Below are positions 59,244 to 64,000 of a stretch of DNA of 64,000 nucleotides, in pieces. Both the position numbers and the translations under genes were made by a program. How positions within the stretch are numbered: position 1 is the first letter of the stretch; every line of letters starts with the position of its first letter. The stretch is taken from contig OZ034975.1 in the NCBI GenBank assembly GCA_964030785.1, forward strand, positions 32,517,769-32,581,768, written 5' to 3'. This DNA comes from Siderastrea siderea (Eukaryota; Cnidaria; Anthozoa; Scleractinia; Rhizangiidae). The notes under the pieces were generated by a model, which did not search any database, had not been told where the DNA came from, and saw nothing but the letters and a program-made list of their open reading frames with translations.

Positions 59244-60344
59244 ATGGCTTTTACCGGTAAAATAAGTCCAGAAAGTCGTGCGTATGTCCTGTTTGCAATG
59301 AAATGCAAACGCCTGAGAAAAAAGGACATTATCGAGCAAGTTAATATATCGCGGGCTTCACTTTATCGAATTTTAAAGCAAAAAAAAGATGCGAAACGGA
59401 AGAAAGCGCGTGCAAGTGAGGACACCGTCTTTGGTCGGCCACGCAAACTAGGACCCCGAGAGGAGCGCATGTTGCTGCGAAAAATTCATCCACTGAGAAA
59501 AGCAGAAGGACAGTTTACTGTAAAGCGACTTATGCGAGAAGCAGGTATTAATTCCACTAACGTATCCTGCAGGACTGTTCAACGTTTCTCACGTTCCAAA
59601 GGTTACAAATACCCACACGCGAGACAAAAAGGACTCTTAACAGAACAGGATATTGTCAAGCGATTAAAGTTCGCACGGGAGATGAAACGCGAACATACTG
59701 AAGATTTTTGGACAAAAGAGATTGCATTCTATTTAGATGGCGTAAGTTTTGTCCACAAATATAATCCCGCAGATCAAGCGCGTGCCCCTAAAGGACGAAT
59801 TTGGCGTAAAGACGACGAGGGCTTAGCATTCGGCTGCACCGCGAAAGGCTCGCATTGTGGGACAGGGGGAAGAGTAGCCAAATTTATGGTTGCTATAGCC
59901 TATAGGGAAGGAGTCATACTCTGTGAACACTACGATAATCTTAACGGGGCCTATTTTAAGGATTTAATTGAGCGAGAATTTGAACGGATGTTTAGGGACG
60001 CCAATAAGGGTACGTCGAAGCTTTTTATGCAAGATGGCGATCCCAGTCAGAATTCAGCGCTAGCACGTTCCGCATGGCAAGAGATAGGGGCCCAGCTGAT
60101 GTCCTTGCCACCTAGGAGCGGAGACATTCATTGTATAGAATCTATCTTTCACATAGTGAAAAATAATTTGCGGGACGATGCACTGAAGAAGAATATAACT
60201 TATGAAACCTTTCCAGATTTCTGTAAACGCGTGGAGGACACGATCAGGTCCCTGGATAAGAAGATAATTGACAAGACGATAGAAACAATGCAGAAGAGAA
60301 TAGAGTTAGTTATACAAAGAAAAGGACAGCGAACCAAATATTAA
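59244..60344 (+). CDS. Tc1/mariner-like DD34E transposase
   Basis: 366 residues from ATG 59244 (AAGATGGC). N-terminal helix-turn-helix (KKDIIEQVNISRASLYRIL), a second DNA-binding region with GRPRKLG, then the catalytic residues D in FYLDGVSF, D in MQDGDPSQN and E in IHCIESIFHIVKNNL, 34 residues after the second D. The frame is intact, so it could be active. It presumably cuts at the CAATGAGCG ends with TA targets. Confidence 0.9.
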   Translation: MAFTGKISPESRAYVLFAMKCKRLRKKDIIEQVNISRASLYRILKQKKDAKRKKARASEDTVFGRPRKLGPREERMLLRKIHPLRKAEGQFTVKRLMREAGINSTNVSCRTVQRFSRSKGYKYPHARQKGLLTEQDIVKRLKFAREMKREHTEDFWTKEIAFYLDGVSFVHKYNPADQARAPKGRIWRKDDEGLAFGCTAKGSHCGTGGRVAKFMVAIAYREGVILCEHYDNLNGAYFKDLIEREFERMFRDANKGTSKLFMQDGDPSQNSALARSAWQEIGAQLMSLPPRSGDIHCIESIFHIVKNNLRDDALKKNITYETFPDFCKRVEDTIRSLDKKIIDKTIETMQKRIELVIQRKGQRTKY

Positions 60345-60603
60345 ATGCGTTATTATCTGTGGATCATATATTTCAGTCTTTGAAAAGTGCCGTCTCTCGC
60401 GTGACATTGTAGCTCAGCTACGTCACTGTGAACTTGGGCGCGTGACCTTGCGTAATCGTTACATTTCCTTGCTTGAATGTGTATTTTATACTTAAAGTAA
60501 TGGTGAAATTGCCAAATAAATCAAACAGATATGTAGTACTGTCTCTGTTTTAATATATGCCGTGAACAAAATGAATATATCAGCTATATTTCTCCAGTTT
60601 CAA

Positions 60604-60709
60604 CGAGTAACCACGAGTAACCACGAGTAACCACTCATTAATAAACAACATTATCTGAACACTTATTGTCGTTCTATTTGGTTACTCGTGGTTACTCGTG
60701 GTTACTCGT
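60604..60709. promoter_or_regulatory. Iteron palindrome, candidate Rep-binding origin
   Basis: Three tandem CGAGTAACCA units (60604-60634) face three inverted units (60680-60709) across a 45-nt A+T-rich loop. It lies between the convergent transposase and Rep/helicase genes, the inner copy overlapping the helicase C-terminal codons. Iterons flanking a hairpin are typical of HUH-Rep origins (family knowledge). Confidence 0.65.
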
Positions 60710-61236
60710 TATCTCGGCGACGCTGTCATCACTGTCTCCTCCAAGAACCAAAATTGCAAAACACTTCGGGCATGGCGGAATTTCTTTCTGTTGCTGCTGT
60801 GGAATCTGCGCATGAAAACGAAATATTTTCCAGCGCACAGCCATCATCTCAGTCTCTTTGTCATCAATGGCTCCACTCTTGACGAAAATTATTTCATTCT
60901 TTCCTGTGGCGAAAATTGGCGTATCTTTGTCGAAAACTATGTCCTTTGCATAGTGTGAGTTTGGAGCCGGCAAATGTACTAACTGCCCTTCCAGTAATAA
61001 CAATAGGTCATGCCACGGAATAATGCAAGGCGACCACCTGAAATCATTAAGAAAAATGCATTCTGCCTTTTCTGCGCCCACCCACGCGAAACTTGTACAT
61101 GCGGGATTTGAAAAGGTATTAAAAATAACATTTAGAGGATTCAACAGAAAGGTTTTACCACAGTTAGCAACACCAATATTCATGATATTACGGTATTTTC
61201 CCCGTCCCTTCTCTAGTAAATCTTGAATACTCCTGC
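60692..61236 (-). pseudogene. SF3 helicase part of the Rep protein
   Basis: Walker A GVANCGKTFLL, Walker B ECIFLNDFRWS, motif C IFATGKNEII, then a CPKC zinc-like pair and a C-terminus running into the iterons. The frame is open upstream to about 61236 (IQDLLEKGRGKYRN) where it overlaps the Rep frame in a different phase. In related elements endonuclease and helicase form one protein, so a one-base offset near 61215-61240 probably split it. Confidence 0.82.
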
Positions 61237-62223
61237 CATAATACTGAGCATCGATGCCGTTACATCCAGTACCTCTTTAGCACATGTCAACCACTGCCCA
61301 TAACAACCCTCCACGCACTGTCCTTCCTTCGCCTCATTTATCAGTTCGATTCTTGTTTTCGTCTGTCTGTCCAGTTGTTGTTTTGAATTCTCCATTTCCC
61401 AAGTAGTTTCCAAAACTTCAGCGACAACCTTAGCGCCCCTGTTAACGATAAACTCCGCCAGATCAATTTTCCCCTCTTGTTTCTGTTCTCTTGCAAGAGC
61501 AAGTAACTCTGTGCGAGACTTGATATTCTTGGCGAGGATGATTTCGGAAAGTTCATAGCTTGTCATGCGTTTCCTCTTTGCCTTTCCCTTGGCCTTGTTG
61601 GATTTGCTGTTAGTTGGTGCTTCGATTTTGTCAATCTTTCCGTGCTCGAAATCGTCATCTTCGTCGCCCATGTCATCGTTTAAACCTCTCTTTGGTTGCT
61701 TACTGTTTGCTGCTAGTGAATTAGCAAAAGAAGCCCGGTTCGTTCTTGGCGGATTACTATTGCTCAGATGTGGATGGCCAGAACTGTGAATGTAATCTTC
61801 ATCCTCTTTTGTCACGTACTGCCAGGCACTAAAATTATTTGCGTGGATAGCGGAGAAATGAACCGAGATTCCACACCGCTCTAACAAAAACCTCTTACTA
61901 GACAACCACCGTTGATTTTTATCCAACTTGACATCCATGTGGTAGTGGATACCAGAATTAAGGTGTCTTTCCATGGAACAACACCACTGAATTATTTTGG
62001 CTGGGGTATCATAGAAAGAATGAACAACGGCGTCAACGAAAGACTGTCTTGTAGGAAAGCGGGCTTCATCTGCTTGACTGTACGTTATTAAGTACACTTT
62101 ACGTACAGCACGAGCGTTGATCTCTTGCCAGTTTACTTCAGGCATCTCGGTACCAGTATGCTCCTGTGTTTCACTTGCTTCGGAGGAAGCTGAATCGGAC
62201 TCATATCCTTTTATCATTTCCAT
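61213..62223 (-). CDS. HUH rolling-circle endonuclease (Rep)
   Basis: 336 residues from ATG 62223. Motif 1 VYLITYSQ, motif 2 GIHYHMDVKLDK (two metal-binding His), motif 3 WQYVTKEDED with the nicking Tyr and the Lys. This is the CRESS-DNA-type Rep endonuclease order. The middle is acidic then basic with a nuclear-localisation-like KAKGKAKRKR. It ends at a stop just where the helicase frame begins. Confidence 0.85.
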   Translation of the reverse strand: MEMIKGYESDSASSEASETQEHTGTEMPEVNWQEINARAVRKVYLITYSQADEARFPTRQSFVDAVVHSFYDTPAKIIQWCCSMERHLNSGIHYHMDVKLDKNQRWLSSKRFLLERCGISVHFSAIHANNFSAWQYVTKEDEDYIHSSGHPHLSNSNPPRTNRASFANSLAANSKQPKRGLNDDMGDEDDDFEHGKIDKIEAPTNSKSNKAKGKAKRKRMTSYELSEIILAKNIKSRTELLALAREQKQEGKIDLAEFIVNRGAKVVAEVLETTWEMENSKQQLDRQTKTRIELINEAKEGQCVEGCYGQWLTCAKEVLDVTASMLSIMAGVFKIY

Positions 62224-62517
62224 AGTGACTTCAAGAAGGGAAAACAAGTGTTATTATGCCTTGCGAAATTGATTGTGAACGTGCCGAAGACGACAACAAT
62301 CACTTTGAAAATCGACATTTGATACGACCAAAAGATATCACACACAAAATTCGTTAGCTAAAAACTTGATTTTTTAATGCTAAAAACTACTACACATGAC
62401 AATTTTCTAAATCTGTACTTTACTTGGCAGATATTTCCTTAATATAAATATCGTGAAGACATGATAGCAACCCGTCCACAACAAAAAAGGCAATACTGAC
62501 AATATGACCACCTCGGA

Positions 62518-62780
62518 CAATGAGCGACAAAAGTAGTTGAGACATTTTCTAAAATGTAATGGCGGTGTACTCAGTTTCACTTTTTGCTGTTCAGCAAAGA
62601 TTTTCAAACACAAATCCCCCCTCCCCCTATCCAATGTTGTACCGGGATAAACGCTGGTTCCCACCTAGCAAATTCAACATTGTTTGGGGGGATGGGGGGT
62701 ATATTCTAGTGGGTAAGGGGGATTTTAAAGCTAGGTATGCCAAAAAAAGGGGAATGTCTCAACACTTTTGACGCTCATTG
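62518..62780 (+). mobile_element. 263-bp MITE-like terminal copy, right
   Basis: Same sequence and orientation as 58781-59043. Its last 44 bases supply an ATG (62737) in frame with the downstream integrase. Confidence 0.88.
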
Positions 62781-64000
62781 TAGGTCTCGGTGTAAAACAA
62801 AGGAAGACAAAAAACGGAAAAGGCCGTCGAGTGAAGAAAACTGGCAAGAAAAATTAGCTGATGAGCTTCATAAACTGATAAAACGTAACTTTACTCGGCG
62901 GCGGGTAATTGTAAATCATATTGACGAAATATGGTGCTCAGATCTTATTGAGATGCAACAGTTCAGTCGATGGAATGCTGGCTACAGATATCTTCTTATG
63001 GTTTTAGATGTATTCTCTAAATATGGTTGGATCGTCCCATTAAAAGATAAAAAGGGTGAAACCGTTATGAATGCTTTTAAAACAATCCTTAAAGAAGGTA
63101 GAAAACCGGAATATTTATGGACAGACAAAGGCAAAGAGTATTACAACAAACATGTTAAGGAACTACTTGATAAGAATAAAATAACCTTGTACTCAACTGA
63201 GAATGAGGAAAAGTCTTCAGTTTGTGAAAGATGGAACAGAACAATTAAAACCAAGATGTGGAAACAGTTCACTGTTCAAGGTAATACACAGTATTTAGAC
63301 ATGCTACCTAAATTAGTGAAACAGTATAACAACACCAGACATAGCTCTATCAAAATGACACCCATAGAAGCCAGTAAAAAGAAGAATGAAGGAGTTGTTT
63401 ACACTTATGAAGGAAAAAAACTGAATATTATCAAAAAGGATGATATTTGGTTTCGTGGTAAAACAGTTGCCGACATTTTGGGATATGAAGATACCAAGAA
63501 AGCGATTTTCAAACATGTTGATGAAGAAGATAAATGTTCACTTAAGAGGCTCAAATCCAGGGGGGACGATTCGTCCCCCCTTACATGGAACGCCGGAAAC
63601 ACGATTTATATAAATGAATCTGGATTGTACAGCCTAATATTGAGATCAAAAATGGATAAAGCTAAAGATTTCCAACGATGGGTTACTAAGGAAGTTTTAC
63701 CATCAATCAGAAAAACCGGTAAGTATGAATTCAACAACAGGCCATACAAAATGCTGACATTCAATATCAAAACAGAATATGATTTACATAAAAAGGTAGT
63801 CAACTTTATTAGAAACAATTATCCTAAAGCAATCCTAATCCCAACATTAGGTGAAAACCAAATTAATGGTAACATGAGAATAAAATCATACAACATGGGT
63901 TATCAGAAGGGAGCTTGTGATCTATTCATTGGAAATATGCATTTGAAGTACTCAGGTTTTGCAATCGAATTTAAAACACCAACTGGTTATGGAAAGCTTT
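62737..64000 (+). CDS. Integrase core fused to BRO-N domain and PD-(D/E)XK nuclease, cut by the window edge
   Basis: Open for 421 codons to the edge. Residues 1-15 come from the transposon end. Residues ~60-215 are a Polinton integrase core with D69 (WCSDLIEM), D130 (WTDKGKEY) and E164 (SSVCERWNRT). At ~residue 222 it switches without a stop to a BRO-N/antirepressor domain (DIWFRGKTVADILGY ... DFQRWVTKEVLPSIRKTG), then a VRR-NUC-like nuclease (GYQKGACDLFIGN ... FAIEFKTPTGYGKL). The SH3/chromo-like integrase C-terminus is missing. Natural chimera, deletion fusion or assembly join are all possible. Confidence 0.8.
   Translation, partial: MPKKGECLNTFDAHCRSRCKTKEDKKRKRPSSEENWQEKLADELHKLIKRNFTRRRVIVNHIDEIWCSDLIEMQQFSRWNAGYRYLLMVLDVFSKYGWIVPLKDKKGETVMNAFKTILKEGRKPEYLWTDKGKEYYNKHVKELLDKNKITLYSTENEEKSSVCERWNRTIKTKMWKQFTVQGNTQYLDMLPKLVKQYNNTRHSSIKMTPIEASKKKNEGVVYTYEGKKLNIIKKDDIWFRGKTVADILGYEDTKKAIFKHVDEEDKCSLKRLKSRGDDSSPLTWNAGNTIYINESGLYSLILRSKMDKAKDFQRWVTKEVLPSIRKTGKYEFNNRPYKMLTFNIKTEYDLHKKVVNFIRNNYPKAILIPTLGENQINGNMRIKSYNMGYQKGACDLFIGNMHLKYSGFAIEFKTPTGYGKL

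Larger units (their letters stand above)
58781..62780. mobile_element. 4.0-kb composite transposon with transposase and HUH Rep/SF3 helicase
   Basis: Bordered by TA (58779-58780, 62781-62782). Both ends are 263-bp MITE-like copies in direct orientation; because each has its own inverted ends, the outermost ends are inverted (CAATGAGCGACAAAAG / inverse). The TCCGA bases just inside each copy are also inverted partners. Inside: DD34E transposase (+), iteron palindrome, and Rep/SF3 (-). Taking the segment from the first to the second TA as the insert leaves the PLA2 frame open into the right flank, which supports one clean insertion. Confidence 0.85.
46901..64000. mobile_element. Element 2: A+T-rich Polinton-like endogenous virus, right end outside the window
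   Basis: Capsid, penton-like, ATPase, protease, fibre, VLTF3-like, PLA2 and integrase genes form one block in Polinton style. No terminal repeats can be tested because the right end is missing, and no DNA polymerase B is seen so far. Confidence 0.85.

Overview
The window reads as animal nuclear DNA, most likely from a cnidarian such as a stony coral or sea anemone (inference). The host signal is modest: two phase-1/phase-1 fibronectin type III exons (17992-18303 and 19397-19681, + strand) lying in a sea of repeats. Two endogenous Polinton/adintovirus-like elements dominate.

Element 1 (about 2.3-16 kb) is clearly more G+C-rich than its surroundings and densely packed. It encodes a RING protein, two small paralogues, a SLOG-type nucleotide-binding protein split by an in-frame stop, a tandem GRF zinc-finger protein, a chromodomain integrase, two tandem penton-like paralogues, small basic core proteins, a double-jelly-roll-type major capsid protein, an adenain-like protease, a packaging ATPase, a Gly/Arg-rich protein and a two-membrane-segment protein. 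TATA boxes, some overlapping the preceding stop codon, sit before many genes. No DNA polymerase B is visible.

The host and repeat region (16-46.9 kb) holds the FN3 exons, a piggyBac-like MITE, a decayed Ty3/gypsy element with 112-bp LTRs and a tRNA-Leu-type primer site, several TTAA-flanked foldback elements, an element whose inverted ends are opposed 16-bp minisatellites, and a DIRS-type tyrosine-recombinase retroelement with inverted termini and an internal complementary region.

Element 2 (about 46.9 kb to beyond the right edge) is an A+T-rich Polinton-like element of a different lineage. It carries a VLTF3-like transcription factor (nonsense-interrupted), a two-membrane-segment protein, two fibre genes (one split by a TTAA MITE), packaging ATPase, a PPxY-bearing scaffold-like protein, penton-like, core, major capsid, membrane-active and protease genes, a zinc-ribbon/phospholipase A2 gene, and an integrase core fused in frame to a BRO-N domain and a PD-(D/E)XK nuclease. 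Most genes start just behind a TCTAAACTA-(N)-TATA-ATG motif.

A 4.0-kb composite transposon (58781-62780, TA target duplication) interrupts element 2. Its ends are two 263-bp MITE copies in direct orientation, and it carries a DD34E Tc1/mariner-like transposase converging on a HUH Rep plus SF3 helicase gene, with an iteron palindrome between them.

Genes of both viral elements carry several -1 frame breaks, mostly next to homopolymers, plus in-frame stops. These look like decayed endogenous copies, but programmed frameshifting (best candidate 6435-6441) and assembly homopolymer errors are alternatives. All calls come from reading the sequence; no database search was run.
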